64,000 nucleotides of DNA from Cellulosilyticum sp. I15G10I2 (GTDB lineage Bacteria; Bacillota; Clostridia; Lachnospirales; Cellulosilyticaceae), in NCBI RefSeq assembly GCF_900095725.1, contig NZ_FMMP01000011.1, positions 62,001-126,000 of the forward strand. The letters run 5' to 3'. A program made the position numbers and the translations under genes. Shown here in pieces: positions 8,437-18,036 of the stretch. Numbering within the stretch: position 1 is the first letter of the stretch; every line of letters starts with the position of its first letter. The notes under the pieces were generated by a model. It was given only the letters and a program-made list of their open reading frames with translations, had not been told where the DNA came from and did no database searches.

Positions 8437-9939
8437 TTATCTTGAATAATTATTCTCTTTTAGTGTAACATCATGGGCCCCACCTTCTATGATACTCGTA
8501 GAAGATACAAGTGTCATCCTAGCAGTTTTTTGCAGTTCATCAAGTGAAGCCGCACCACAGCTGCACATCGTTGATTTGATTTTGCTTAGCGTAACGTCTA
8601 AGTTATCTCGAAGCTTACCAGCATAGGGGACATAGCTGTCCACGCCCTCTTCAAACTTAAGGTCTGAACCTTCTCCCGCATCATACCTTTGCCAGTTGCG
8701 TGCACGTTTAGAACCCTCACCCCAATATTCTTTCACATAGGTATTGCCAAGTTTGACTTTATTTGCAGGGCTCTCATCAAATCTTGCGAAGTATCTGCCC
8801 ATCATGATAAAATTAGCGCCCATAGCTAAGGCGAGGACGGTATGATAGTCATGCACAATACCACCATCTGAACAAATGGGTACATAGATGCCTGTTGCAT
8901 TGTAGTATTCATCACGAGCTTTTGCAACTTCAATAATAGAAGATGCTTGACCGCGGCCAATGCCTTTTTGTTCACGGGTTATACAAATAGAACCACCACC
9001 GATGCCTACTTTAACAAAATCAGCACCAGATTCTACGAGGTACATAAAACCTTCTTTGTCAACGACGTTTCCACCGCCAACTTTTACAGTGTCATTATAA
9101 GTTTTTTTAATATATTTAATGGTTTCGCCTTGCCATTCGGTATAGCCATCTGAAGAGTCAACACATAAAACATCTACACCAGCATCAACAAGTGCGGGAA
9201 CTCTTTCTTTATAATCTCTTGAGTTGATACCGGCTCCGACCATTAATCTTTTGTCGGCATCTAAGAGTTCAAGCGGATTTTCTTTATGCGCATCATAATC
9301 TTTCCTAAATACAAAATAAACGAGTTTTTGGTTTTCATCGATAATGGGTAAACAATTTAATTTATGTGCCCATAGAATATCATTGGCTTCACTTAATGTG
9401 ATGTTTGAGCTGCCTACTATTAGGTCACTAAAAGGCGTCATGAAATCTGAAACTTTCTTATCCAGCGAATCACGGCTTATTCTATAATCGCGACTTGTAA
9501 CAATCCCCTGAAGCTTAGTAGATAAAGTACCATCTTCAGTAATAGCAATTGTAGAGTGCCCTGTTTTTTCTTTGAGTTTAAGCACATCACTTAGGGTATG
9601 TTCCGGAGACAAATTAGCTACACTGACTACAAACCCTGCTTTAAAGTTTTTTACCTTTCTTACCATCTCTGCTTGACTTTGGATAGATTGGGAACCAAAA
9701 ATAAAGGATAGCCCACCGCATTTTGCAAGAGCCACAGCAAGCTTATCGTCAGATACAGACTGCATAATGGCTGAAACAAGAGGGATATTGATCTGGATAG
9801 AAGGAGCTTCACCTTTTTTAAACTTAACGAGAGGGGTTTTTAAGTCCACTTTAGTTGGAACACAATCTTTTCTTGTTAGATTGGGGATCAGTAGATATTC
9901 GCTGAACGTACGAGAAACTTCATTATAATAAAATGCCAC
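8437..9939 (-). CDS. guaB: Inosine-5'-monophosphate dehydrogenase
   Basis: 500 residues. It oxidises IMP to XMP with NAD+, the first committed step of GMP synthesis. The TIM barrel is split by two CBS domains (about 95-215). The catalytic loop [20 protein letters not shown] (about 310-330) contains the nucleophilic Cys; the IMP phosphate site is SDGG (about 360), and a mobile flap with R-x-W-QRY (about 425) follows. I place the start at the GTG at 9939 ([11 protein letters not shown]) because AAGGAGG lies 8 bases upstream; the longer frame would include that site. It follows the orphan sugar-binding protein on the same strand with only 67 bases between, so read-through is possible. Confidence 0.93.
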   Translation of the reverse strand: MAFYYNEVSRTFSEYLLIPNLTRKDCVPTKVDLKTPLVKFKKGEAPSIQINIPLVSAIMQSVSDDKLAVALAKCGGLSFIFGSQSIQSQAEMVRKVKNFKAGFVVSVANLSPEHTLSDVLKLKEKTGHSTIAITEDGTLSTKLQGIVTSRDYRISRDSLDKKVSDFMTPFSDLIVGSSNITLSEANDILWAHKLNCLPIIDENQKLVYFVFRKDYDAHKENPLELLDADKRLMVGAGINSRDYKERVPALVDAGVDVLCVDSSDGYTEWQGETIKYIKKTYNDTVKVGGGNVVDKEGFMYLVESGADFVKVGIGGGSICITREQKGIGRGQASSIIEVAKARDEYYNATGIYVPICSDGGIVHDYHTVLALAMGANFIMMGRYFARFDESPANKVKLGNTYVKEYWGEGSKRARNWQRYDAGEGSDLKFEEGVDSYVPYAGKLRDNLDVTLSKIKSTMCSCGAASLDELQKTARMTLVSSTSIIEGGAHDVTLKENNYSR

Positions 9940-10006
9940 TGCAATAACCTCCTTATGAATTTCTAAACATTCTAACAAGTAAAGACGGGCTTGTCAACAA
10001 CTAATA

Positions 10007-10954
10007 CTATTCATACAGATATTGCTGAATTTCAGGCGTATCTATATTGAATCTATCATACCAAAAAACATCTGTATCAATAAACTCAGGAAGTCTTTCA
10101 CCTCGTATGGCCTGAAGTGCTGTCTGCATAGACTGATAACCCATTCCTACGGGGTTTTGTGTAATAGCACCAGCTATAATGCCTTGGCGTATTGCATCTG
10201 TAATAGTTTTTCCTGAGTCAAAGCCGATAACTGTAACCGTACCTTCTTTATTAAGCTCTCTGAGTGCATCTATAATCCCTTCGGTCATGTTGCCATTCAT
10301 GCCAAATAAACCATCAATATTTGGATATGTTTCTAAAACTAATCTCGCAGTTTCAGCAGCAGCAGCTCTTGAGTCTTCGGTATACGGTATGGGTATTACT
10401 TCAATATCTGGATAAGTTGCTGCAATTGTGTTTATAAACCCTTCGGTTCTTTCACGACTAACTTTATTGTTTCCATTTAACCAAACGACACCTACTTGAC
10501 CTTGACCACCAAGAATTTCCCCCATTTTAATTGCTGCTAGTTCTCCAGCACCATAATTATCTATGCCAACAGTTGTTCTAACAATGGGACTATCAACACC
10601 TGTATCCATACCTATAACTGGAATACCTGCTGCCTGAGCTTCTTCAAGATAAGGGGTCAATGCTTTGGCGTCAAGTGCTACAAGAATAATAGCTTGAGGA
10701 TTTTGGGCTAAGGCTGATCGAAAAGCATTAATCTGTATTTCGAGAGGTTCACCTATTTTAGGTCCCTCAAATGTTGTTCTAATCCCAAAGTCCCTAGCTG
10801 CTTGTTCGGTACCTGTTCTAAGTTGTTCAAAAAAGGAAAAATCTATTGTTTTTGCGATAACGGGTATATAGATTTGTCCAGCGGGATGAACGTCTTGGGC
10901 GGTAACACTTGTTGTAATTAATAAAAGTAATGCTAATAAAAGTATTTTTTTCAT
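10007..10954 (-). CDS. Periplasmic-type sugar-binding protein (LacI/ribose-binding family), orphan
   Basis: 315 residues. A clear signal peptide (MKKILLLALLLLITTSVTA|Q) is followed by the two-lobed type I binding fold: PVIAKTIDFSFFEQLRTGTEQAARD, then AIILVALDAKALTPYLEEAQAAGIPVIGMDTG, DNYGAGELAA and the hinge-side TVIGFDSGKTITDAIRQG. Odd points: there is no lipobox cysteine, although Gram-positive binding proteins are normally lipoproteins, and no permease or ATPase lies next to it. It may be released, held by another protein, or act as the sensing subunit of a signalling system encoded elsewhere. The start is the only ATG next to the signal peptide, after GAGGGTG. Confidence 0.85.
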   Translation of the reverse strand: MKKILLLALLLLITTSVTAQDVHPAGQIYIPVIAKTIDFSFFEQLRTGTEQAARDFGIRTTFEGPKIGEPLEIQINAFRSALAQNPQAIILVALDAKALTPYLEEAQAAGIPVIGMDTGVDSPIVRTTVGIDNYGAGELAAIKMGEILGGQGQVGVVWLNGNNKVSRERTEGFINTIAATYPDIEVIPIPYTEDSRAAAAETARLVLETYPNIDGLFGMNGNMTEGIIDALRELNKEGTVTVIGFDSGKTITDAIRQGIIAGAITQNPVGMGYQSMQTALQAIRGERLPEFIDTDVFWYDRFNIDTPEIQQYLYE

Positions 10955-11199
10955 GTTTCACCCTCTTTTAAATAAAGTATAAGTTGCACGAATCAATCGT
11001 ATAAAAAATGCTATTAAGTTCATTCTTTCACATTTAATATTTACTTATTCATAAGAATATATCAGACATTTGGCACCTAAAAAGCAAATAAAGCATACTT
11101 AAATGATAAAATGATAAAATGAGCTGGCATAATAGAAGTGTGTTATACTTATACTAGATTTAACTTTAGATGACTTAGGTTGATTGGAGCGTAAAAGTA

Positions 11200-11673
11200 A
11201 TGAAAGAGAGTAAGCGCGTAGAAGATACTATAGCAGAACAAGCCTATTTAATTATGCACAAACATATTAATGGATATGGAAGATTATTTGGAGGCCAGCT
11301 CATGCAGTGGATTGACAGTATGGCTGCTATTATAGGCAAGCGTTATGCCCAGACAGAAGTAACCACTGCAGCTATTGATAATCTTAACTTTAGAGGAGGT
11401 GCCTATTTAAATGATACAGTGGTATTAATCGGAAGAGTAACTTATGTAGGCAACACTTCCATCGAGGTAAGAGTAGATACTTATGTGGAAGCATTAGACG
11501 AGACCAGAAAGATGATCAACAGGGCTTATATTGTTATGGTAGCGATTGATCAAAATGAGCAGCCGGTACAAGTACCCCGCCTTATCTTTGAAACTGAAGC
11601 CCAAAAAGCCGAATGGGCAGGGGGAAAAAGGCGGTATGACCTGCGTAAAGAAAGAAGAAGAGAAGGATTTTAG
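11200..11673 (+). CDS. Acyl-CoA thioesterase, hot-dog fold (YciA/BACH type)
   Basis: 157 residues, one hot-dog domain. Typical motifs are seen: GRLFGGQLMQWIDSMAAIIGKRY (helix with the catalytic-site Asp at about residue 39), then LNFRGGAYLNDTVVLIGRV and the strand TSIEVRVDTYVE. Such enzymes hydrolyse acyl-CoAs to free acid and CoA; chain-length preference cannot be read. The ribosome site (GGAGCG) is modest. It stands alone, directly upstream of the metG T-box, without a terminator hairpin of its own that I can see. Confidence 0.88.
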   Translation: MKESKRVEDTIAEQAYLIMHKHINGYGRLFGGQLMQWIDSMAAIIGKRYAQTEVTTAAIDNLNFRGGAYLNDTVVLIGRVTYVGNTSIEVRVDTYVEALDETRKMINRAYIVMVAIDQNEQPVQVPRLIFETEAQKAEWAGGKRRYDLRKERRREGF

Positions 11674-11693
11674 ATTATTTTATGACTAAAATG

Positions 11694-11722
11694 TTGAAAT
11701 CGTGGGAAACCTATGATAAAAT
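11694..11722 (+). promoter_or_regulatory. Promoter of the metG T-box leader
   Basis: TTGAAA (11694-11699), 17-base spacer, TAAAAT (11717-11722), about 30 bases before the start of the leader structure. Confidence 0.6.
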
Positions 11723-11744
11723 AAGCGCAGTTAAATGGAAAACG

Positions 11745-12055
11745 CAGTGAAAAGGAGAGTAAGTTTAAAACATCTTCATAGAGAGCTTCTAAAAGAAACA
11801 TTAATGATTAGTTTCGGTGCTGAAAAGAAGCAAGATGGGTTAAGCTGAAGATGGCCTTGGAGTGGTGCACCGAAGCCCAAGTTTGGGTTTAGGCTGCAAC
11901 AGGTTCGCCTGTTATAGCGAAAGAGTATAACCATAGAAGTATATGGTGTACTTGCAGAGGCTTATATTGTAAGATATGGGCAAATTAGAGTGGTACCGCG
12001 GGATTATATACCTCGTCTCTATAACGTAAGTTGTAGGGATGAGGTTTTTTGTTTT
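11745..12055 (+). promoter_or_regulatory. T-box leader (tRNA-Met sensing) of metG
   Basis: The conserved T-box sequence AGAGTGGTACCGCGG is at 11987-12001; its TGGTACC-region bulge pairs with the uncharged tRNA 3' end. It overlaps the competing terminator: CCTCGTCTCTA pairs with TAGGGATGAGG at 12011-12044, followed by TTTTTTG. Stem I lies at about 11770-11880. Several ATG triplets there (for example in GAAGATGGC) could be the Met specifier, as expected for a methionyl-tRNA synthetase gene, but I cannot fix which without folding. Uncharged tRNA-Met would favour read-through into metG. Confidence 0.93.
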
Positions 12056-12151
12056 AATAAATAAGTGATAATTAACCTTGTGCTATAAAGCTTGCGTATT
12101 TAACTTTATATTATAACTATAAAATTTTTATATCAAAAAGGAGAGAAAATA

Positions 12152-14134
12152 ATGAGTAAACCAACCTATTACATCACAACGCCTATTTATTACCCAAGCA
12201 ACAAACTGCATATAGGACATTCTTACACAACAGTAGCTGCAGATGCAATGGCGAGATATAAACGCCTTAGAGGATATGATGTCATGTTCTTGACCGGAAC
12301 AGATGAGCATGGTCAAAAAATAGAAAGACGTGCACAGGAAGAGGGGATAACACCACAGGCATTTGTGGATAACATCGTAGACTGGATTAAAGATTTGTGG
12401 AAAACAATGGACATTACTTATGATAAGTTTATTCGTACGACAGATGCTGAACATAAAGAAACAGTTCAGAAGATCTTTAAAACACTTTATGATAAAGGCG
12501 ATATTTATAAGAGTGAATACGAAGGTAAATACTGTACACCTTGCGAAACATTTTTCACAGAGCATCAGCTAAAAGATGGGAAATGTCCTGACTGTGGAAG
12601 ACCAGTAGAAGCTGTTAAGGAAGAATCTTATTTCTTTAAACTTTCAGCTTATCAAGATAAACTTATTAAATATATAGAAGATAATCCAGAATTTATACAA
12701 CCACAAACAAGACAAAATGAAATGCTTAATAACTTCCTAAGACCGGGGCTTGCAGATCTCTGTGTATCACGTACTTCTTTTAAATGGGGAGTTCCAGTAG
12801 AGTTTGACCCAGGGCATGTCGTTTATGTGTGGATTGATGCACTCTCAAACTATATCTCAGCGCTTGGGTATCTTAGTGATCAAGACGAGGCATTTAAAAA
12901 ATACTGGCCAGCAGACGTTCATCTTGTGGGCAAAGAAATTGTTCGTTTCCATACGATTATTTGGCCAGCGCTTCTTATGGCACTTGAACTTCCGCTTCCA
13001 AAACAAGTGTTTGGTCATGGATGGCTTGTTATAGATGGCGGCAAGATGAGTAAATCAGTAGGTAATGTAGTAGACCCGAGCATTCTTGTTGACCGTTACA
13101 GCAGTGATGCGATTCGTTATTTCCTACTTCGTGAAATTGCTTTTGGGCAAGATGGTAACTTTACTAACGAAGCGCTTATTACAAGAATCAATTCAGATCT
13201 TGCAAATGATCTTGGTAACTTAACATCCAGAACAGTTGCGATGATTGAAAAATATTTTGAAGGCGGAACATTGCCAGAAGTTCAAGAAGAGAATGAATTT
13301 GACCCAGATATCAAAACACTCGTTAAAACGCAAATTCAAAAAGCAGAAGATAATATAGAAAAGCTCTTCTTTAACAATGCACTTGAAGATATATGGGTGA
13401 TAATCAGAAGACTTAACAAATATATTGATGAAACGATGCCTTGGATCCTTGCAAAAGACGAAGCTAACAAACCAAAGCTTGCAGGTGTGCTTTATACCCT
13501 TGCAGAAGGTCTTCGTATAGTAAGCATTATGGTAGAACCATTTATGCCACAGACACCAGAGAAAATCTGGGCGCAAATTGGTCTTCAAAGAGGAGAGCTT
13601 ACAGCTTGGGACAGTATTCATACATGGGGCACACTTCCAAAAGCTGCTACAGCTAAAAAAGGCGAAAATATGTTCCCACGTATTGATAAAGAAAAAGAAC
13701 TAGAAGCGCTTGAACTTGCCAGTGCACAAACTCAACCAGCTCAGAAAGAGACTAAACCAGAAGATAAGGAAAAGCCACAGCAAGAAAAACAAGAAGCTGA
13801 GCAACTTGAGTATATAACCATTGATGATTTTGCTAAAGTTGAGCTTAAAATAGGTGAAGTTATTGAATGTGAACGTGTACCAAAGGCTGATAAACTTCTT
13901 GTATCTAAGATCAAAATAGGGGAAGAAGTAAGACAAATTGTATCAGGTATTGCAAAGTATTATACACCCGAAGAGTTTGTAGGTAAAAAAGTTGTTGTTG
14001 TTACTAATCTTAAGCCAGTTAAATTAAGAGGTCTTTTATCAGAAGGCATGGTGCTTTGTGCAGCTGATGATACAGGTAAGTTAGTAGCAGTAGGACCACT
14101 CGGAGAAATTGTAAGTGGTGCAGAAGTAAGATAA
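12152..14134 (+). CDS. metG: Methionyl-tRNA synthetase
   Basis: 660 residues. It charges tRNA-Met. The class I signature HIGH (HIGHSY, about residue 21) and KMSKS (GGKMSKSVGN, about 298) are intact. A zinc knuckle of the CxxC..CxxC kind (CTPC, CPDC) lies at about 130-147; then come the anticodon-binding helical domain, a Glu/Lys/Gln-rich linker (about 525-550) and a C-terminal tRNA-binding OB domain (DFAKVELKIGEVIECERVPKADKLL, 556-660) that makes the dimer. The ribosome site is AAAGGAGAG. It is governed by the T-box upstream and is monocistronic, ended by a hairpin at 14156-14200. Confidence 0.97.
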   Translation: MSKPTYYITTPIYYPSNKLHIGHSYTTVAADAMARYKRLRGYDVMFLTGTDEHGQKIERRAQEEGITPQAFVDNIVDWIKDLWKTMDITYDKFIRTTDAEHKETVQKIFKTLYDKGDIYKSEYEGKYCTPCETFFTEHQLKDGKCPDCGRPVEAVKEESYFFKLSAYQDKLIKYIEDNPEFIQPQTRQNEMLNNFLRPGLADLCVSRTSFKWGVPVEFDPGHVVYVWIDALSNYISALGYLSDQDEAFKKYWPADVHLVGKEIVRFHTIIWPALLMALELPLPKQVFGHGWLVIDGGKMSKSVGNVVDPSILVDRYSSDAIRYFLLREIAFGQDGNFTNEALITRINSDLANDLGNLTSRTVAMIEKYFEGGTLPEVQEENEFDPDIKTLVKTQIQKAEDNIEKLFFNNALEDIWVIIRRLNKYIDETMPWILAKDEANKPKLAGVLYTLAEGLRIVSIMVEPFMPQTPEKIWAQIGLQRGELTAWDSIHTWGTLPKAATAKKGENMFPRIDKEKELEALELASAQTQPAQKETKPEDKEKPQQEKQEAEQLEYITIDDFAKVELKIGEVIECERVPKADKLLVSKIKIGEEVRQIVSGIAKYYTPEEFVGKKVVVVTNLKPVKLRGLLSEGMVLCAADDTGKLVAVGPLGEIVSGAEVR

Positions 14135-14155
14135 TAAAAGAAACTATAGGTATTC

Positions 14156-14200
14156 ATAAAATCCTTACAGACTTATTGACTAAGTATGTAGGGATTTTAT
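14156..14200. terminator. Terminator between metG and the MocR regulator
   Basis: ATAAAATCCTTACA pairs with TGTAGGGATTTTAT; A/T runs on both sides let it serve both converging genes. Confidence 0.75.
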
Positions 14201-14203
14201 ATT

Positions 14204-15640
14204 TTATTTCAAGGAGGTATATGGTGGCCCTAAATGCCAAGTTGTAAGGCTTTCTTTGAGCAGCTTAATACCTTTATTTATGAGTTGATGATTGAGATGG
14301 CTATAGCCTATAATGATAGAATTTTTTTGAAAGTTTTTAAAAGATGAATGCAGCCAAACAGGATGAATTTTTAGACCCTGTAGGGCTATAAAGCTAACGA
14401 GATCCTCAGTAAATTGAACATCTTTAAAAGAGGCGATAAGATGTAAACCGGTAGATTCACCATGAATCGTAACGGAAGATCCAAAAGAGCTATTTAGACT
14501 TTCAATAAGTGCATTACGGCGTTGTAAGTATATTTTTCTCATTTTATGAACGTGACGATCAAGAAACATTTGATCTATAAATTGAGATAAGGTGATTTGG
14601 TCCACCACACTCGTAAAGTAATCACTTCTTTTTTTGTATTCACAGAATGAATCAACTAATATTGGAGGAAGAATAATATAACCTATGCGTAAGGCTGGAA
14701 AAAGAATTTTGCTGAAAGTACCTACATAAATAACTGAATCTGGAGCAAGTTCGTACAAAGTACTAACCGGTGCACCCATATAATGAAATTCACTATCATA
14801 ATCATCCTCAACAATATAACAATTTTTACTCCGAGCATATTCGATTAATTCAATTCTCCTTTGAACAGGTAAAACCTCACCTAAAGGATATTGATGAGAA
14901 GGGGTTATAAATATAAATTTTGGATTAAGTGTTGATGGAAGTAATTGAGTTTGAAGACCCTCTTGATCAACAGGAATGCTATAGCAATTGGGGTTATTAA
15001 ATGCAAAGGTTTTTTTGATTTCAATATGTAGAGGATCCTCAATAATATAAATATCATTATTTTTAAGTAATAGATTTGAAAGGATAGAGAAGCTTTGTAT
15101 AGAACCAGAAGTAATAACTACTTGTTCTGGATGACAAGACAACCCACGGATTCTCAGAAGATATTTACAAATAGAATTTCTTAACGCGAGACACCCTTTG
15201 GGGTGGGTATATCCAAAGATATTATAGGAAGAATCTAAATAAACCTGACTCTTTATGTGTGACCACTTTTTCAGTGGTAATAGGTCGAGTGCAGGTATGC
15301 CTGAACGAAAATCAATTCTATCAAGATTGGATTGATCCAATAGAATTTCATTATCATCTGTTTTTTGGGGAGATGAGAGGATATTTTGACGTAGCAGTGT
15401 CCCTTCAGAAATAAAAGTACCTACATTGGGTTTGGTAATGATATACCCTTCTAATAATAACATGTGATAAGCTTCTAAAATTACATTTCGCGAAATATGT
15501 AAATGGGAAGCGAGCTCTCTAGAACCGGGTATTTTTTCACCAGATACTAACTCACCTTTTAAAATTTTATCTCGTAATTGTTGATAAACTTGTCTAATAA
15601 TAGGGATTTGTGATGTTCTATCTACTTCAATCCATAGCAT
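14204..15640 (-). CDS. MocR/PdxR-type regulator (GntR winged helix fused to aminotransferase-like domain)
   Basis: 478 residues. The N-terminal GntR winged helix (about 10-75: QLRDKILKGELVSGEKIPGSRELASHLHISRNVILEAYHMLLLEGY) is joined to a fold-type I aminotransferase domain. The PLP lysine is in YVGTFSKILFPALRIGYI (about 315), and the IVEDDYDSEFHY motif (about 275) is typical of MocR proteins. These regulators bind PLP or an amino-acid adduct. Divergent orientation to azlCD and the direct repeats between them suggest it controls azlCD and itself. The start has AAGGAG 7 bases upstream. Confidence 0.92.
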   Translation of the reverse strand: MLWIEVDRTSQIPIIRQVYQQLRDKILKGELVSGEKIPGSRELASHLHISRNVILEAYHMLLLEGYIITKPNVGTFISEGTLLRQNILSSPQKTDDNEILLDQSNLDRIDFRSGIPALDLLPLKKWSHIKSQVYLDSSYNIFGYTHPKGCLALRNSICKYLLRIRGLSCHPEQVVITSGSIQSFSILSNLLLKNNDIYIIEDPLHIEIKKTFAFNNPNCYSIPVDQEGLQTQLLPSTLNPKFIFITPSHQYPLGEVLPVQRRIELIEYARSKNCYIVEDDYDSEFHYMGAPVSTLYELAPDSVIYVGTFSKILFPALRIGYIILPPILVDSFCEYKKRSDYFTSVVDQITLSQFIDQMFLDRHVHKMRKIYLQRRNALIESLNSSFGSSVTIHGESTGLHLIASFKDVQFTEDLVSFIALQGLKIHPVWLHSSFKNFQKNSIIIGYSHLNHQLINKGIKLLKESLTTWHLGPPYTSLK

Positions 15641-15658
15641 AAAATAGCTCCTTTTAAC

Positions 15659-15694
15659 TGGTACTAATAAAAATACTTAAAAGTGGTACTAAAA
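15659..15694. promoter_or_regulatory. Direct-repeat operator candidate for the MocR regulator
   Basis: Two head-to-tail copies of TGGTACTAA start at 15659 and 15684, 25 bases apart, in the gap between the divergent regulator and azlC. MocR-family proteins are known to bind direct repeats, so this is the best candidate for their common operator. The binding is inferred; the repeat is seen. Confidence 0.6.
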
Positions 15695-15802
15695 TATAGA
15701 AAAATAATATGTTAGATTATAACAATAATAATCTTAAAATTCAATTACTTAAAAGGGGAAAAGGAGAATAGAATTAATATTTATTAGAAAAGAGGAGTAT
15801 CT

Positions 15803-16558
15803 ATGATCAGTAAAAATAGTAGTATGTTTTTAGGAGGCGCTAAAAAAGGGATTCCTATATTAATAGGATTTATACCTATTTCAACTGCATTTGCAGTTAT
15901 TGCTCTGCAAGCAAAGCTTACACCCTTAGAAGTTGTTTTAATGTCAATTATGTTATTAGCAGGAGCAAGTCAGCTGATGGCAGTAAATATGTTAGCTATA
16001 GGGGCTGGCAGTATAGAAATTATTATTGCTACATTTATTATCAATATGAGACACCTTATTATGAGTATCTATGTCATGAATAGGTTAAAGGAGATACCTA
16101 GGCCTTTAAAGTTAATATTAGCATTCGGAGTTACTGATGAAACATTTGGAATCATGTCTATGGAAGATGAAGAGCATTGTAATCAATACTTTTTTAGTGG
16201 GCTAGCAGCCGTTACTTATGGCGCATGGATTGGAGGAACTATATTAGGAATAGTGGTTAATAATGTTATTCCAACTCATATATGTTCGAGTATGTCAATT
16301 GCTTTATATGCCATGTTCATTGGACTACTAATGCCTAATATGCACAAGAACCATAAGGTTGCTTATGTTGTAGGGATCAGTATAGCTCTGAACATTATAT
16401 TTAGCCTTATTTTAACACCGAGTTGGGCAGTTGTTTTTGCGACACTATTTGGAGGGGTTATAGGCTCTAAACTATTAGGAAGGGAAGAGAAGAATGAGCA
16501 TAAAAATATCAATAGTATTAATGATTTTGGGGATGTCAATAGCAACATACATTCCTAG
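15803..16558 (+). CDS. azlC: AzlC-family branched-chain amino acid exporter, large subunit
   Basis: 251 residues, about 7-8 membrane segments. It opens with the AzlC pattern GAKKGIPILIGFIPISTAFAVIA and has the conserved LAGASQLMAVNML and NMRHLIMS stretches (about 50-90) and FGVTDETFGIMS (about 115). With AzlD it forms an exporter of branched-chain or related amino acids (AzlCD of Bacillus exports 4-azaleucine). The ribosome site is AGAGGAG. It overlaps azlD by 65 bases, so the pair is coupled. The C-terminal tail is polar and Asn-rich, probably non-essential. Confidence 0.92.
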   Translation: MISKNSSMFLGGAKKGIPILIGFIPISTAFAVIALQAKLTPLEVVLMSIMLLAGASQLMAVNMLAIGAGSIEIIIATFIINMRHLIMSIYVMNRLKEIPRPLKLILAFGVTDETFGIMSMEDEEHCNQYFFSGLAAVTYGAWIGGTILGIVVNNVIPTHICSSMSIALYAMFIGLLMPNMHKNHKVAYVVGISIALNIIFSLILTPSWAVVFATLFGGVIGSKLLGREEKNEHKNINSINDFGDVNSNIHS

Positions 16559-16814
16559 GGGGTTGCCGGCTATGTTATTAGATAAAGTGCGTATATCTCC
16601 TAAGATAGAAAGTGTATTATCTGCAATTCCTTATGCTGCATTAGGGGTATTGATATTTCCAGGTATTTTGTCTGTAGACACTGAAAATCCCATAGTTGGG
16701 ATTTTAGGAGGAGGCATTGCACTAATATTATCTTATTTTAAACTAAATATCACTTATGTGATAGGTGGAGCAGTTTTGAGTGTGGTGTTTATAAAAGCAT
16801 TTAATATGGTGTAA
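16494..16814 (+). CDS. azlD: AzlD-family branched-chain amino acid exporter, small subunit
   Basis: 106 residues with about three to four hydrophobic segments and the AzlD marks YIPRGLPAMLL (about 20) and LSAIPYAALGVLIFPGI (about 42). It begins inside the 3' end of azlC at AAGAGAAG-ATG and is in a different frame; the overlap is long (65 bases) but both C- and N-termini look real. It is the small partner of the AzlCD exporter. Confidence 0.92.
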   Translation: MSIKISIVLMILGMSIATYIPRGLPAMLLDKVRISPKIESVLSAIPYAALGVLIFPGILSVDTENPIVGILGGGIALILSYFKLNITYVIGGAVLSVVFIKAFNMV

Positions 16815-16842
16815 TAGAGTTAATAATTATTCAGATATCATT

Positions 16843-18036
16843 TTATTTGCCAGAAGTTTGTAAAGGGAAGAAAATGATAAACTCAGAGCCTTCTCCTACA
16901 GCGCTATTAATAGTTATTGAAGCATCATGTATATCAGCTATCCATTTGGCAATAGCCAAACCAAGACCGGTCCCACCGCTATGTTTATCTCGTGATTCTT
17001 CGGCTTTATAAAATCTTTCGAAAAGATGGGGAAGATGTTCATTTGCAATACCTATACCTGTATCTTTGACAGAGAGCAACACGTTTTTAGAAGTATTTAC
17101 GGAGTAGAGCGTGATGGAGCCGCTTTCAGGTGTGTATTTGATAGCGTTATCAACGAGTATTCGAATGAGTTCTTTGATAAGATGACTATCACCTAGTATC
17201 AAAACCTCTTCATCAGCTTTGCAGATTAGTTCATGCTCATCATCTATAAAGGAAGTTTCTTTTGCAACTTGTTTGATAATATCTGATAAGTTGAGGACTT
17301 CTTTGGCTATCTTTAATGTGTTTCTATCACTTCTAGCCAGGAAGAGAAGTTGTTCTACGAGCTGTTTCATATTTTTAGTTTCTGATTTTATAGACTCAAT
17401 ACTTTCTTCTAATATTTTAGGATCATCTTTTCCCCATCTATCTAGAAGATCAGCGTAGCCTTCGATAACTGCAATAGGTGTTCTAAGTTCGTGAGAAGCA
17501 TCAGAGACAAACTGTTTTTGCCTTTCGACAAATACTTCTAAGCGGTTCATCATTTGATTAAAAGTGATTGCAAGGTCTTTTAATTCATCTTTAGCACCAT
17601 TGGTGCTTAAACGTTCTTTGATGCCATCTTCCTTAATGCTTTTTACCTTTTTAGTCATAAGGGTAAGCGGTTCTAACATTTTTTTTACAACCATTCTTCC
17701 AAAAATCAAAAAAAGCGTGATAGATACAAAGATAGATATACCTGCTATCCAACCAAAGTAGATAATCAGCTTATTGTTTTCAAGAAGATGATCACTTGAA
17801 TGATTAAGGAGCAGGGCGAAGCTTATACCATATGTTAATGTGAAAAGCAAAAGATAGAGAAAGGCGTATACGAGATTAATTTTAAAAGCTATAGAAAAAC
17901 GTATTTTATTAAAAAAAGTACCGAGCATTTTAAAAAAACTTATCACCGCATAGTTTAAGAGTGCAAGGAGAAGTTTAAAGGTAAAGACAATCCCCGTTCC
18001 TATCCATTTGAAAAAATTTATGATATGACTACGCAT
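16843..18036 (-). CDS. Sensor histidine kinase (HAMP-HisKA-HATPase)
   Basis: 397 residues. Two membrane segments (about 50-75 and 88-112) with only a very short outside loop, then HAMP (about 112-165), the HisKA phosphoacceptor in FVSDASHELRTPI (about residue 180) and HATPase boxes N (DNAIKYTPESG), G1 (DTGIGI) and G2 (GGTGLGLAI). The near-absence of an extracellular domain points to membrane or intramembrane sensing. It overlaps the response regulator gene by 8 bases (ATGCGTAG) and is downstream in the same transcript. The target genes are unknown. Confidence 0.93.
   Translation of the reverse strand: MRSHIINFFKWIGTGIVFTFKLLLALLNYAVISFFKMLGTFFNKIRFSIAFKINLVYAFLYLLLFTLTYGISFALLLNHSSDHLLENNKLIIYFGWIAGISIFVSITLFLIFGRMVVKKMLEPLTLMTKKVKSIKEDGIKERLSTNGAKDELKDLAITFNQMMNRLEVFVERQKQFVSDASHELRTPIAVIEGYADLLDRWGKDDPKILEESIESIKSETKNMKQLVEQLLFLARSDRNTLKIAKEVLNLSDIIKQVAKETSFIDDEHELICKADEEVLILGDSHLIKELIRILVDNAIKYTPESGSITLYSVNTSKNVLLSVKDTGIGIANEHLPHLFERFYKAEESRDKHSGGTGLGLAIAKWIADIHDASITINSAVGEGSEFIIFFPLQTSGK

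Noticed and set aside
12128-13936. Minus-strand frames under metG
   Set aside because: They are Cys/Phe-rich shadows of the metG coding frame without ribosome sites.
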